44,253 nt of DNA from Paracoccaceae bacterium (GCA_026707935.1 JAPOVX010000352.1:1-44253); one strand, 5' to 3'; counted from the stretch's first letter, positions 9,736 through 17,560 are shown. Program-made: numbers and translations. The notes: generated by a model not told the origin, from the letters alone.

Positions 9736-10524
9736 ATGTCTCGCCCGGGTTACACAATGAACACGGTTCTCGGCCCGATCGTTTGCAACTGGCGGGAGCC
9801 GGAAAGGCCTGGTCGCTTTGAACTCGAGGGGGCGTATGCCCGACTTGAGCCCCTGGACTCCGATCGCCACTGTCGCGAACTGTTTTCCGCCTACCAGGAG
9901 GATCGCGAAGGGAGGGTCTGGGATTACCTGCCGTACGGTCCATTCGATTCACTCGCCCGTTACACCTCCTGGGTAGACGAGGCGGCTTTGTCGAATGATC
10001 CCTTGTTCTTTGCCATTCGCGACAAGAGTTCCCGCCGGGCGGGTGGCGTCGCATCGTATCTTCGGGTGAAACCGGCCCAGGGGTCCATCGAGGTCGGGCA
10101 TATCAATCTCGCGCCGCCTCTACAGCAGACGCGGGCGGCCACCGACGCCATGTACCTGATGATGAAATGGGCATTCACCGCCGGATATCGACGGTATGAA
10201 TGGAAGTGCAACGCTCTCAACGTCCGTTCGCGCCGGGCTGCCGAGAGGCTTGGCCTGTCCTATGAAGGCGTATTCCGGCAAGCGACCATTTCGAAGGGCA
10301 GGAACCGGGACACGGCGTGGTTCGCAGCGATCGACGGGGAATGGCCGGCGCTTGAACGGGCCTTCGAAAACTGGCTTTCCCAGGAAAACTTTGACGGAAA
10401 CGGTCGACAACGACGCCGACTTGCGGCAATGACCCTGCCGATACTTGCGACACGTGACCCGATCTTGTCCGGGCAATCGGATCCCGAAAATGTTCGCCAC
10501 GGAGAAAGCCCCGCGGCACGGTAA
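9736..10524 (+). CDS. GNAT family N-acetyltransferase
   Basis: Predicted 262-residue cytosolic acetyltransferase of the RimJ/RimL-like GNAT group. Visible features are the YARLEPLDSDRH opening strand-helix, LFFAIRDKSS, the GSIEVGHINLAPP strand pair, the AAERLGLSYEGVFRQ signature typical of this group, and the NFDGNGRQRRRL tail. The acceptor substrate is unknown. The start is uncertain: ATG at 9736 and ATG at 9757 are both in frame, with a weak GGAAGGGG about 18 bases before the first. It is 52 bases after aspS and 35 bases before the nitroreductase, all on the plus strand, so co-transcription is plausible. Confidence 0.9.
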   Translation: MSRPGYTMNTVLGPIVCNWREPERPGRFELEGAYARLEPLDSDRHCRELFSAYQEDREGRVWDYLPYGPFDSLARYTSWVDEAALSNDPLFFAIRDKSSRRAGGVASYLRVKPAQGSIEVGHINLAPPLQQTRAATDAMYLMMKWAFTAGYRRYEWKCNALNVRSRRAAERLGLSYEGVFRQATISKGRNRDTAWFAAIDGEWPALERAFENWLSQENFDGNGRQRRRLAAMTLPILATRDPILSGQSDPENVRHGESPAAR

Positions 10525-10559
10525 AACCGGGGACTGGTCAAAGAGAAGGAGTATGTCCG

Positions 10560-11135
10560 CTGGAAAGAAATACTGACGCGCTGGACTTTCTGCTGACCAG
10601 GCGTTCCCGGCCGGCCAAGACCCTTTCGGGCCCGCCTCCAGGACGCGCAGAGTTGCAGACGATCCTGACCGCCGCGGCGCGATCGCCTGACCATGGAATG
10701 CTGGAACCCTGGCGTTTCGTCGTGCTCGAACGACCGGCCCTGGATAGAGTCGCGAAGATTGCCGAAGCAAGGGCAGCGGATCGCGGGCTCGATTCGGCCG
10801 CCGTCGAAAAGGCGCGATCCGCATTTGCGAACTCTCCGCTCATCGTCGCCGTCATTTCATCGCCGGAGCCATCGGAAAAGATCCCGCAGGTCGAACAGAC
10901 CCTCTCCGCGGGAGCCGTGTGCCTCGCCTTGCTGAACGCCGCGCTTGCCAGCGGCTGGGGAGCGAACTGGCTGACATCCTGGCTTGCGCTCGACCGGGAG
11001 TTCCTGACCTCGGCGCTCGGCCTCGAAGACCACGAGTTTGTCGCGGGATTCGTCCACATGGGTGCTGCGAAACATGTACCGCCGGAACGCCCCAGGCCGA
11101 ACGTCGAGGCAAAGACGACCTGGATGGCAGAGTGA
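10560..11135 (+). CDS. YdjA-like nitroreductase, probable CTG start
   Basis: Predicted 191-residue FMN-dependent nitroreductase-fold oxidoreductase of the YdjA group. The FMN-phosphate motif RRSR lies near the N terminus, followed by APDH-type SPDHGMLEPWRF, the SAGAVCLALLNAA helix and GFVHMGA near the end. No ATG, GTG or TTG is in frame near the family start. The only codon that keeps the RRSR motif and has an SD is CTG at 10560, eight bases after AAGGAG (10546-10551). The next usual start, TTG at 10653, would delete the first 31 residues including the FMN motif. An overlapping ATG at 10553 is in another frame and closes after seven codons. Start by CTG, or a point change or error in ATG, is inferred. 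Confidence 0.87.
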   Translation: MERNTDALDFLLTRRSRPAKTLSGPPPGRAELQTILTAAARSPDHGMLEPWRFVVLERPALDRVAKIAEARAADRGLDSAAVEKARSAFANSPLIVAVISSPEPSEKIPQVEQTLSAGAVCLALLNAALASGWGANWLTSWLALDREFLTSALGLEDHEFVAGFVHMGAAKHVPPERPRPNVEAKTTWMAE

Positions 11136-11725
11136 ATCGCATGGCTTCCGGGAGCGGTCACGGGCAGCCACGGGATGCGGGTTGAACGGGGCGGAGCAAT
11201 TCCGAATCCGGTCCACTCCGCCGGACGCAATTCATCCATCCTGATTGACGCGCAGAGGCCGTCGCAGGTCAGGTTGCCGGTCGCCTGACCGATTGTCCCG
11301 GAAACCCGAGCGAACAAGACCTGGAGTCGCGGACGGGAGCGATTGCCGGTCATCCGCCTCGAACGGCATGTGTTTCAGGAATTGGGAGCGGGTATCTTGC
11401 GGGAAACCATGCCGGACATGGCCGGTATCCGTGCCACCGATTCCGCCGTCGATCAGGATGGCCATCGCCTCTCTCGAAGCCTCGCCGGCCGCTGACCGCC
11501 GGTAAGCATCTCCTCCAAAAAGGCGAACCTGCCGATTCCGCAACTTGGCGGTACCGAATTTGCTTGTCGCGGCCGCCAATTTCACCGGCGAAAGGCCGTA
11601 CTGAAAGTCCGCGGTACTCCGAACTCGCAGGATCCGACCGGGCATCCACGCGGTTCCGGTCTCCCCCGGAGAACGGTCTTCCACGGATCTTCCTTCCTGC
11701 CGCGGCGATCGGCATCTTGCCTGCC
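11136..11725. other. Gap before the CFI-box gene
   Basis: About 590 bases with no recognised gene. The plus-strand frame of the following gene is open back to a TTG at 11564, but this upstream part has no protein-like character apart from a short hydrophobic run directly before 11726. A minus-strand frame with a protein-like stretch (SPVKLAAATSKFG, MAILIDGG) is present; its family is not recognised and it may be a remnant. Confidence 0.45.
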
Positions 11726-13156
11726 GTGAGCTCACCGGCCGACGTCTTCTCCGAAGACCTGGACGACACCGCACGGCGCTGGCAGCCTTGTCCTGACGGC
11801 CAGCACGGCTTCGGGATCCTCCAGGAAAGACCGTACATCCGGCGCGTGCGGGGTAACAGACAGTCGGAATTCGACTGCACATCGTCGACCTGGCTGGAGA
11901 CGTCGCACAGCTGCTTCGCCGATGTCGTCCGGGATGTCATCATCGCCGAGCAATGTCCGGCGCCGCAACCCGGCTTCATCCTGCACCGGGTCGAACAACG
12001 AATCGAAAAGCACCCGGCCAATCCCTACGGGTTCAGGGTGTGGCGCCAAGAGACCTCCGCGGACAAGGAGATTTCGGACACCTGCGGCATCGACGGCAGG
12101 CGGCTGAACACCGCCACGTCCGAGGAAACAGGCCAACGCACGAGATCCTTCAGTGTGGCACATCCGTCCACGCCGCCCTGGAATGGCGACGTCCAGGAAA
12201 CGCGCATCATCCGGGTGGTGAGGAGCTGGTTCGGCGACGGTCAGGACGCTGGCATCGAACGGCGGTATCCCGGTGCCTGGACCCAGCAGTCCGAAAACTG
12301 TTCCCGGGACAGGACCCGCGCCGCAAGCCGCCGGACGCGCCGCACCTGCCCCTCCACCCATCCGAACGGCGATTCGTACCTGAAGGATACCGGCACGGAG
12401 ACCTACCGGGAGTTTCTCTCCGGAGCGGCGGAACTGACGGTGCTGACGGTTTGGAACGAAAACTGGGTGTTGACCACCAACAACTGCTACCGGACCTGGA
12501 CCTCGGTGGCCAGGACCGAGACCCGCACGTCCGGCTGCAATCGCCAGAAGCGAACCGTCACGGACCACTGGCGGGAGTGGGAGCGCAATCCCGGCAATGA
12601 CCAGCTCGTCCGGACAGAGGCCACCGCCTGGCGCACCACCGGCACGGTCGCAGGCTGCGGCGAACGCGAGGACATCGGCAGGAGTACAGGTGTCGACATC
12701 GATCGCGACGGTGATATCGACAAGACACTGTCCAAGGCGACCGAGGACGAGAAAAGACGGGGGGAGATCATAACGAAACGGGACGATGACCTGACACCGG
12801 ACGACTTCCGGGATGACAACGACGACAATGACGACAGCGGCGGCGGCGGTTTGTGTTTCCTGACTACTGCAGTGGTGGAGTTGAGCGGTGTGGCCAATGA
12901 CGGGCCTACGTTGACGACGCTCCGGAATTTCCGCGACGGCTGGCTGGCAGAGACGGAAGAGGGCAGGGCGCTGATCGCCGACTACTACGTCCTTGCGCCC
13001 AGGATCGTTTCCGCCATTCCCGAGGGCCACGCCGAATGGACATGGATCGCGGAGCAGGTCGATGCCGCCCGTGACGCGATTTTCGCAGGCCTGAATGTCG
13101 AGGCGCTGGCGATCTATGCCGGCATAATCCGTCGTCTTCAGGAACGGTGGCTGTAA
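11726..13156 (+). CDS. Cysteine-rich protein with CFI-box C-terminal domain
   Basis: Protein of about 476 residues with a long Cys/Trp-rich N-terminal region and a C-terminal CFI-box domain. The latter is recognised from CFLTTAVV (Cys377), DDGP-like NDGPTLTTLRNFRDG, and ADYYVLAPRIV, as in alphaproteobacterial CFI-box-CTERM proteins. Before it is an acidic linker of Asp/Asn and then four glycines. The middle part has loosely repeated units with a Cys, aromatic residues and R-T-R/R-T-C patterns (CPDGQHG opening, NCYRTWTS, ATAWRTTGT). The start is unclear: GTG at 11726 and TTG at 11717 lack an SD. The hydrophobic run FLPAAAIGILPAV just upstream looks like a signal peptide whose start has been lost, so the 5' end may be damaged. 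A long open minus-strand frame overlaps it and is rejected. Function unknown. Confidence 0.7.
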   Translation: MSSPADVFSEDLDDTARRWQPCPDGQHGFGILQERPYIRRVRGNRQSEFDCTSSTWLETSHSCFADVVRDVIIAEQCPAPQPGFILHRVEQRIEKHPANPYGFRVWRQETSADKEISDTCGIDGRRLNTATSEETGQRTRSFSVAHPSTPPWNGDVQETRIIRVVRSWFGDGQDAGIERRYPGAWTQQSENCSRDRTRAASRRTRRTCPSTHPNGDSYLKDTGTETYREFLSGAAELTVLTVWNENWVLTTNNCYRTWTSVARTETRTSGCNRQKRTVTDHWREWERNPGNDQLVRTEATAWRTTGTVAGCGEREDIGRSTGVDIDRDGDIDKTLSKATEDEKRRGEIITKRDDDLTPDDFRDDNDDNDDSGGGGLCFLTTAVVELSGVANDGPTLTTLRNFRDGWLAETEEGRALIADYYVLAPRIVSAIPEGHAEWTWIAEQVDAARDAIFAGLNVEALAIYAGIIRRLQERWL

Positions 13157-13260
13157 TCCGGTCATTGACATCGTTAATGGATTCAGCCATTATGTTCATG
13201 TTTTGTTCACATTCGGAGGGCTGATTTTGCCGTTCATTAACAGAGTTCACATGATCGCCG
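13138..13260 (+). repeat. Duplicated CFI-box 3' end plus promoter, copy 1
   Basis: The last codons of the CFI-box gene (QERWL and stop), the promoter and the SD-TTG start of the ankyrin gene form a segment that recurs at about 15841-15963. The first 40 bases differ at only one position (GACATCG versus GATATCG). This shows that the downstream ankyrin unit was duplicated with the end of the CFI-box gene attached. Confidence 0.8.
13165..13193 (+). promoter_or_regulatory. Sigma70-like promoter of ankyrin gene A
   Basis: TTGACA at 13165-13170, a 17-base spacer and CATTAT at 13188-13193 form a good sigma70-type promoter just after the CFI-box gene. The same arrangement (TTGATA, 17 bases, CATTAT) is kept in the duplicated copy at 15867-15895. 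The spacers differ in sequence but not in length, which supports function. Confidence 0.6.
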
Positions 13261-14273
13261 TCTTGGCGATGAGCAGTCTGGCAGTCACGGGTTGCGTGCC
13301 GGAGTCCAACGCGCCACCGCCGGCGACCACTCCGACCCCGACGGGTACCGAGGTGGACACGGGAGAGGCCGTCGCTGCGGACTGCCGTGGCGCGGTCGCC
13401 CCCTGGAGTGGGATGAAATGGTTCGTCACTGCGACCCCGGCAGACCTCCGGCACTGCGTCGCCGTCGAGGGGATTGATCGCCCCAAGCTTCTTTACAAGG
13501 CCGCGAGCCCCGTCTTCCGCGATGATGCCGCCGCCTCCGGTGTCCGCGCTCTTCTCGCTACCGGCCTCGACCCGGACCACGGGGGCCATCGACATACCAC
13601 TCCGCTCTCATTCTGGGCTGTATCAGGATGGATCCCACGGAGTTTCCCGTATATCCCCCGCTCGCCGGAGGCCGATGAGGCGGTTGTGCGCGCGCTGCTC
13701 GAGCACGGAGCCAATCCGAACGCCATCTTCTCAAGGCCCGCAGGCGTAGCGAAGCCAATTCTGCCGTTGCTCAGGGCCGCACGGAGGAACGATCCGTCAA
13801 CCATTCCTGTCAAGGCGGACGTCGCGAAACACGGCCAGTCATGGCGAGTCCTGCACGCAGCCATTGGCTCCCACCGTGCGACCCCTACGATTGCGGCCCT
13901 GCTCGAGCACGGCGCGGACCCAAACCTGACGGTCGCGCCGGGACAGGACTGGACCGCCCTGCATGTTGCCGCCTTCATGGCACGGCCCGATGTCATTCGC
14001 CTGCTGCTCGAACATGGCGCCGACCCACATGCCAAAACCACCTGGCGGAAATGGACTGCCCTCCATGCCCTCGCCGAAGGGGGCAGCGGAACGGGCGCAG
14101 CGGAGTCCGGACATCTGCTTCTTGATGCCGGCATCGACCCGAAACTCAGGGACCGCAAGCGGCGGACAGCCTGGGACCTTGTCCGTGCACGGATAACGCC
14201 CGAGCTATTCGAGACCTTCCCACCGGAAATCCGCCAAGTGCTTGCGCGCCTGCAGACAGCGACCAGGGGGTGA
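13227..14273 (+). CDS. Ankyrin-repeat lipoprotein, copy A
   Basis: Predicted 348-residue ankyrin-repeat protein with a lipoprotein-type signal: a short n-region, the hydrophobic run IAVLAMSSLAVTG and Cys23. Ankyrin units are seen at the EHGANPN, EHGADPNL/WTALHVAAF and EHGADPH/WTALHALAE segments, ending in DPKLRDRKRRTAWDL. The TTG at 13227 is chosen because GGAGGG (13215-13220) is six bases upstream and the same SD-spacer-TTG is kept in copy C. An ATG at 13251 would remove the basic n-region. It follows the CFI-box gene by 70 bases with its own promoter. Its stop overlaps the ATG of a degraded small membrane-protein gene (TGATG). Periplasmic ankyrin proteins include immunity proteins and oxidative-stress partners; the role here is unknown. 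Confidence 0.85.
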   Translation: MPFINRVHMIAVLAMSSLAVTGCVPESNAPPPATTPTPTGTEVDTGEAVAADCRGAVAPWSGMKWFVTATPADLRHCVAVEGIDRPKLLYKAASPVFRDDAAASGVRALLATGLDPDHGGHRHTTPLSFWAVSGWIPRSFPYIPRSPEADEAVVRALLEHGANPNAIFSRPAGVAKPILPLLRAARRNDPSTIPVKADVAKHGQSWRVLHAAIGSHRATPTIAALLEHGADPNLTVAPGQDWTALHVAAFMARPDVIRLLLEHGADPHAKTTWRKWTALHALAEGGSGTGAAESGHLLLDAGIDPKLRDRKRRTAWDLVRARITPELFETFPPEIRQVLARLQTATRG

Positions 14274-14511
14274 TGACGGATCGGAAGATCCGGGCGGCAA
14301 AACCGTCGGCCAGGGGGAACGTCATCGCTACCATATGGTCAGAGACCTCGTGAGCGCGGCGACTTACGTGACCAATTACATCAGTCACGGGAGAGAGGCA
14401 TCTCCTCCGGGACACGATCCGGACGACACCGACAAGGTGGGCATCAATGCTGAACCTGCAGGGGCGGTGTTGGGTCCGGATTCCGGTCTGGCACTAGCAA
14501 TGCCATTTTGA
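14273..14511 (+). pseudogene. Remnant of small membrane-protein gene, unit A
   Basis: An ATG overlapping the ankyrin A stop opens a frame that ends after 26 codons. A second frame carries RYHMVRDLVSAATYV, which resembles YHYHVVNDLAGIATYV in unit C. The membrane segment and PPWEQ part found in units B and C are missing. I read this as a deletion plus frameshift that fused the start and the 3' part of a gene once translationally coupled to the ankyrin gene. Family unknown. Confidence 0.5.
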
Positions 14512-14528
14512 TTGCGGGAGTAGCGACA

Positions 14529-15356
14529 ATGTTACGATGGAAATATTGTGGTGCTGGACTGATCACTGCTCTCGTGTCTGGACTGCTTTTCTGCGGAGGT
14601 TTGCTGGCCGCGGCCGCCGCGCAAGACGTGGACTGCAGGGGCTGGACCAAAAAGGCCTGGTGGTTCGAGGATGGCGGCCGCCAGCGCAACATCACAGCCC
14701 AGGAGGTGCTCACCTGCCTGCGAAACCATAACGGCCACCTCCCGCAGGCAGTATTGTACAGGGTCACATACAGGACCGTTCTTGAAGATGAGAAGGCCAC
14801 CTTAACCCGGGCCCTGCTGGAGGCCGGCCTCGACTCGAACGGATTTTCATGGAAACTACCGCTGTTATTTGGCTGGGCAGGGACTGGCTGGGGCGGCCGT
14901 TCATCCCGATTCGCCAGGCGCAGCAATGCTGCCAACGATGCGCAGCTGAAGGCGCTGCTTGAGGCCGGGGCCGATCCGAACCTGACCATTGCCCGTGGCC
15001 AGGAATGGACGGCTCTCCACGTGGCCAGCTATGTCGGGCGGCCCGGTGTCGTTAGCCTTCTTCTGAAGCACAACGCAGACGCAACTGCGGTAACCACCCA
15101 GCGCCGCTGGACGCCCCTCCACGGTCTCGTGTGGAGCGGTGGACGGAACTTGGCGGACACCACCGAGACGGCCCGGATCCTGCTTGATGCTGGCGTCGAC
15201 CCTGCGGCTGCGGCGAAGGACGCCAGTGGCCGCACCGCTTGGGACATCATCCAGAAGCGTCATGGCGAGCAGCTACAGAAGATGCTCGATGCAGGCGAGG
15301 TGCCGCCAGAAACCCGGCAGATCCTCGCCCATTTGCATACAGCGGCCAAGAGGTGA
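14529..15356 (+). CDS. Ankyrin-repeat exported protein, copy B
   Basis: Predicted 275-residue secreted or periplasmic ankyrin protein. It has a Sec signal peptide (basic MLRWKY start, hydrophobic GLITALVSGLLFCGGLLAAAAA, probable cleavage after the Ala run). A middle part without recognised domain follows, then ankyrin units at EAGADPNL/WTALHVASY, KHNADATA/WTPLHGLVW and LLDAGVDP/GRTAWDIIQ. ATG at 14529 has GGGAG eight bases upstream. It is divergent from copies A and C in the N-terminal half but shares the C-terminal layout, including a PPETRQILAHLHTA ending like PPE(I/V)RQVLARLQTA in A and C. Its stop overlaps the ATG of a small membrane-protein gene (TGATG). Probably an older paralogue of the same family. 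Confidence 0.85.
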   Translation: MLRWKYCGAGLITALVSGLLFCGGLLAAAAAQDVDCRGWTKKAWWFEDGGRQRNITAQEVLTCLRNHNGHLPQAVLYRVTYRTVLEDEKATLTRALLEAGLDSNGFSWKLPLLFGWAGTGWGGRSSRFARRSNAANDAQLKALLEAGADPNLTIARGQEWTALHVASYVGRPGVVSLLLKHNADATAVTTQRRWTPLHGLVWSGGRNLADTTETARILLDAGVDPAAAAKDASGRTAWDIIQKRHGEQLQKMLDAGEVPPETRQILAHLHTAAKR

Positions 15357-15564
15357 TGACGGAATCGAGGGCCGTCACAGTTCGGTTGGCGGCCTTGGGG
15401 CTCATTATCGTTACCGGATTCGGAAAGCTTGCGTGGTAGGCTTAGACACGTCTCCCGGCCCGACGATACTGGAGCCGCCCTGGGAACAGGCGCCGATGGT
15501 GGAAACGGAATCTGAAATCCGGGCGGCTCAGGAACTCGCCCGGATTCGCGATCGCCAGCCGTGA
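15356..15564 (+). pseudogene. Frameshifted small membrane protein, unit B
   Basis: An ATG overlapping the ankyrin B stop encodes a hydrophobic start (RLAALGLIIVTG) and ends after 27 codons. The neighbouring frame continues with SPGPTILEPPWEQ, ETESEIRAAQELAR and a stop at 15562-15564. Unit C has the same order in one frame (a hydrophobic segment, then GPTVLDPPWEQ and TEAEIQAAQDLAR), so this copy has lost frame near 15430. The product, if intact, would be a short membrane-anchored protein. Family unknown. Confidence 0.55.
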
Positions 15565-15840
15565 CGCAGAGAACAAACGGCGCTCTCTCGTGCTGCTCAG
15601 CTCAAAACGCGCGGGCATTTTTACCCGCGAAGGGCACGAGAGAGTGATTCCTGGGCACGGATCCGCCCGCAATTTGTCATTTTCGGGCCATTTCGAAGTG
15701 TTTTTCGGTCTGGGGTCAAACAGTTTGCCGAATCGAGCACGCTGATTTCTTTTGCTTTCACCATCGCCCGCACAACCGCGCGATCGAGTTCTGTCGGAGC
15801 GGCCTTCGCCGCCATCGGGAACATGGCATCCGGCAACATG
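15565..15840. other. Inserted segment with nested inverted repeats
   Basis: A stretch with no counterpart in units A or B lies between unit B and the duplicated CFI-box 3' end. It contains a 10-bp inverted repeat (CTCTCTCGTG at 15583-15592 and CACGAGAGAG at 15635-15644) enclosing a 6-bp GC hairpin (15610-15629). A minus-strand frame (15621-15839) with the stretch ELDRAVVRAMVKAKE is present but not recognised. It could be the scar of a mobile element that helped the duplication. Confidence 0.45.
15583..15644. repeat. Nested inverted repeat
   Basis: Outer arms of 10 perfect base pairs (15583-15592 with 15635-15644) enclose an inner hairpin, CGCGGG and CCCGCG around an AT-rich 8-base loop (15610-15629). 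The symmetry could be a strong RNA structure, an element end or a recombination site. Confidence 0.6.
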
Positions 15841-15963
15841 CAGGAACGGTGGCTGTAATCCGGTCATTGATATCGTTAATGATCTTAGACATTATATTCA
15901 CCATTTATTCACATTAGGAGGGCAGATTTTGCCGTGCATTAATGTAGTTCACATGATTTCCGT
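15841..15963 (+). repeat. Duplicated CFI-box 3' end plus promoter, copy 2
   Basis: Second copy of the segment at 13138-13260. Only the last five or so codons of the CFI-box gene are present, without the rest of the gene, so this marks the left edge of the duplicated unit. The TTGATA-17-CATTAT promoter (15867-15895) and GGAGGG-6-TTG start (15917-15931) are retained. Confidence 0.8.
15867..15895 (+). promoter_or_regulatory. Sigma70-like promoter of ankyrin gene C
   Basis: TTGATA at 15867-15872 and CATTAT at 15890-15895 with a 17-base spacer, the counterpart of the promoter at 13165-13193. Confidence 0.55.
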
Positions 15964-17009
15964 CTTGGTGGTGGGCAGTCTGGCCGTCGCGGGCTGCGGT
16001 CCGGAATCGGGAACAATGGCACCGTCGGCCAAAATAGCCATGGCCGGATCCGACACCAACGAAGCGGGAGCGGCTACAAGAGCTGAGGGTTGTCAAGATG
16101 TACAATCCCGTCAAGGCCGCGACATGCGCTGGTTCGCCACTGCGACCCCAGCGGATATCCGCCGCTGCCTGGCCGTCAAATGCGTAGGAATCTGTAGTAA
16201 ATCACAACAAACTCCTCTACAGGGCAGCGAGCCCCATCTTCCGGGACGATGATACGGCTTCCGGCGTTCGCGCCATTCTCGCCACCGGGGTCGACCCAAA
16301 CGTCAGCCCTTACGGCGGGCAGTCAACGCCGCTCGCATTCTGGGCCCGGGCAGGATGGATCCCCAGCTATGCGAAACAACCCCTCCCCCTCGGCAGGTCG
16401 CCTGAGGCCGATGAGGCGGTCGTGCGTGCATTCCTGGAAACCGGTGCGGACCCGAACGCCATGAAAACCTCCGGATTCCGAACCGGTCAATCGAAACCGG
16501 TCGTGCCGTTGCTCAGGGCGGCCAGCCGAAACAGAACCATTCCTACTAAAATCTATAGTGCTTCATGGGGCCAGAACTGGCGGGTCCTGCACGCCGCCAT
16601 CGGCTCCAACCGTTCGACCCGTTCAATCGCGGCGCTTCTCGAGTACGGCGCGGATCCAAACCTGACGATTGCGCCGGGCCAAGACTGGACGGCGCTTCAC
16701 GTCGCTGCCTTCATGGCGCGGGCGGACGTCATTCGCCTCCTCCTCGCGCACGGTGCCGATCCGCATGCCAAGACCAGTTATCGCGGCTGGACAGCCCTTC
16801 ACACCCTGGCAGTAGGGGCCAGCGGCCCTGGGGCGGCGGAATCGGGACATCTGCTTCTTGATTCCGGCATCGACCCGAAACTCAGGGACCGCAAGCGGCA
16901 GACGGCCTGGGACCTTGTCCGTGCACGGATAACGCCCGAGCTAATCGAGACCTTCCCACCGGAAGTCCGCCAGGTGCTCGCCCGTCTCCAGACGGCAACC
17001 AGGGGGTGA
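15929..17009 (+). pseudogene. Ankyrin-repeat lipoprotein, copy C (frameshifted)
   Basis: Close paralogue of copy A. The last 140 bases are nearly identical and the TTG start with GGAGGG SD is kept. The signal part ISVLVVGSLAVAGC ends in a lipobox Cys. The frame from 15929 runs to a stop at 16250-16252, while similarity to copy A continues in the next frame from LYRAASP (about 16216) to the stop at 17009. Comparison with copy A shows 13 extra, AT-rich bases between 16178 and 16220, which causes the shift. The downstream ankyrin part (YGADPNL, WTALHVAAF, HGADPH, DPKLRDRKRQTAWDL) is otherwise intact. Either a recent pseudogene or a gene restarted internally; no SD-supported internal start was found. 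Confidence 0.75.
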
Positions 17010-17560
17010 GGGCCAACCCGAAGACCGCCGCGGCATACCTGGCGGCCACGGGAATCGTCCTTGCACTCAATCTCGCAATGCTAACTTCATCGCCTGACAC
17101 CGCAACCGGTCCGACGGTACTGGATCCTCCCTGGGAACAGACGGCAATGGTGGTGACGGAAGCCGAAATCCAGGCGGCTCAGGATCTCGCCCGGTATCTC
17201 CGGACGCTGCCGGGCGACGGGAACCAGGGCGAAGTCAGGGCCCTTGAATGGACCCGCGGCTGGATTAATCGCCCCATCAGCAACCTTGATCGCGTCGGCC
17301 CGTGCAAGCTGCAGGTCGGAAACCGCTTCATATTCGGACGGCCATCCTCGATCCTGAGAGCCGCACGAAACATGATGACCGATCCGCTCTCATGCACTTC
17401 AGCGAAGACGGGATTCTCCGAACGTGCAAGGGAAGGCTCTGGCGGCGTTACCACTACCATGTGGTCAACGACCTGGCGGGCATTGCGACATACGTGATCA
17501 GGGATGCCGTCGGCGGAAATAAGGCGCCACGCGATCAGGACGAAACCGAGACGCGGGGTT
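17006..17560 (+). pseudogene. Small membrane-protein gene, unit C (probably frameshifted)
   Basis: A GTG overlapping the ankyrin C stop (GTGA) opens a protein with a membrane-anchor-like segment (YLAATGIVLALNLAML), then GPTVLDPPWEQ and TEAEIQAAQDLAR, matching unit B. This frame ends at 17497. From about 17375 the neighbouring frame looks more protein-like (HFSEDGILRTCKG, YHYHVVNDLAGIATYV) and matches unit A. The gene therefore seems to change frame once, and its end is not defined. This is the most complete of the three copies. Coupling to the ankyrin gene by stop-start overlap is seen in all three units, suggesting that the two products work together. Family unknown. Confidence 0.5.

Noticed and set aside
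10553-10576. ATG-initiated seven-codon frame after AAGGAG before the nitroreductase as a leader peptide
   Set aside because: The ATG is only one base after the SD, too close for initiation; no regulatory codons or attenuator-like hairpin follow.
11732-13171. Long minus-strand open frame opposite the CFI-box gene
   Set aside because: The plus strand carries the recognisable CFI-box domain, acidic linker and duplicated 3' end; the minus frame shows no family and is a high-GC shadow.
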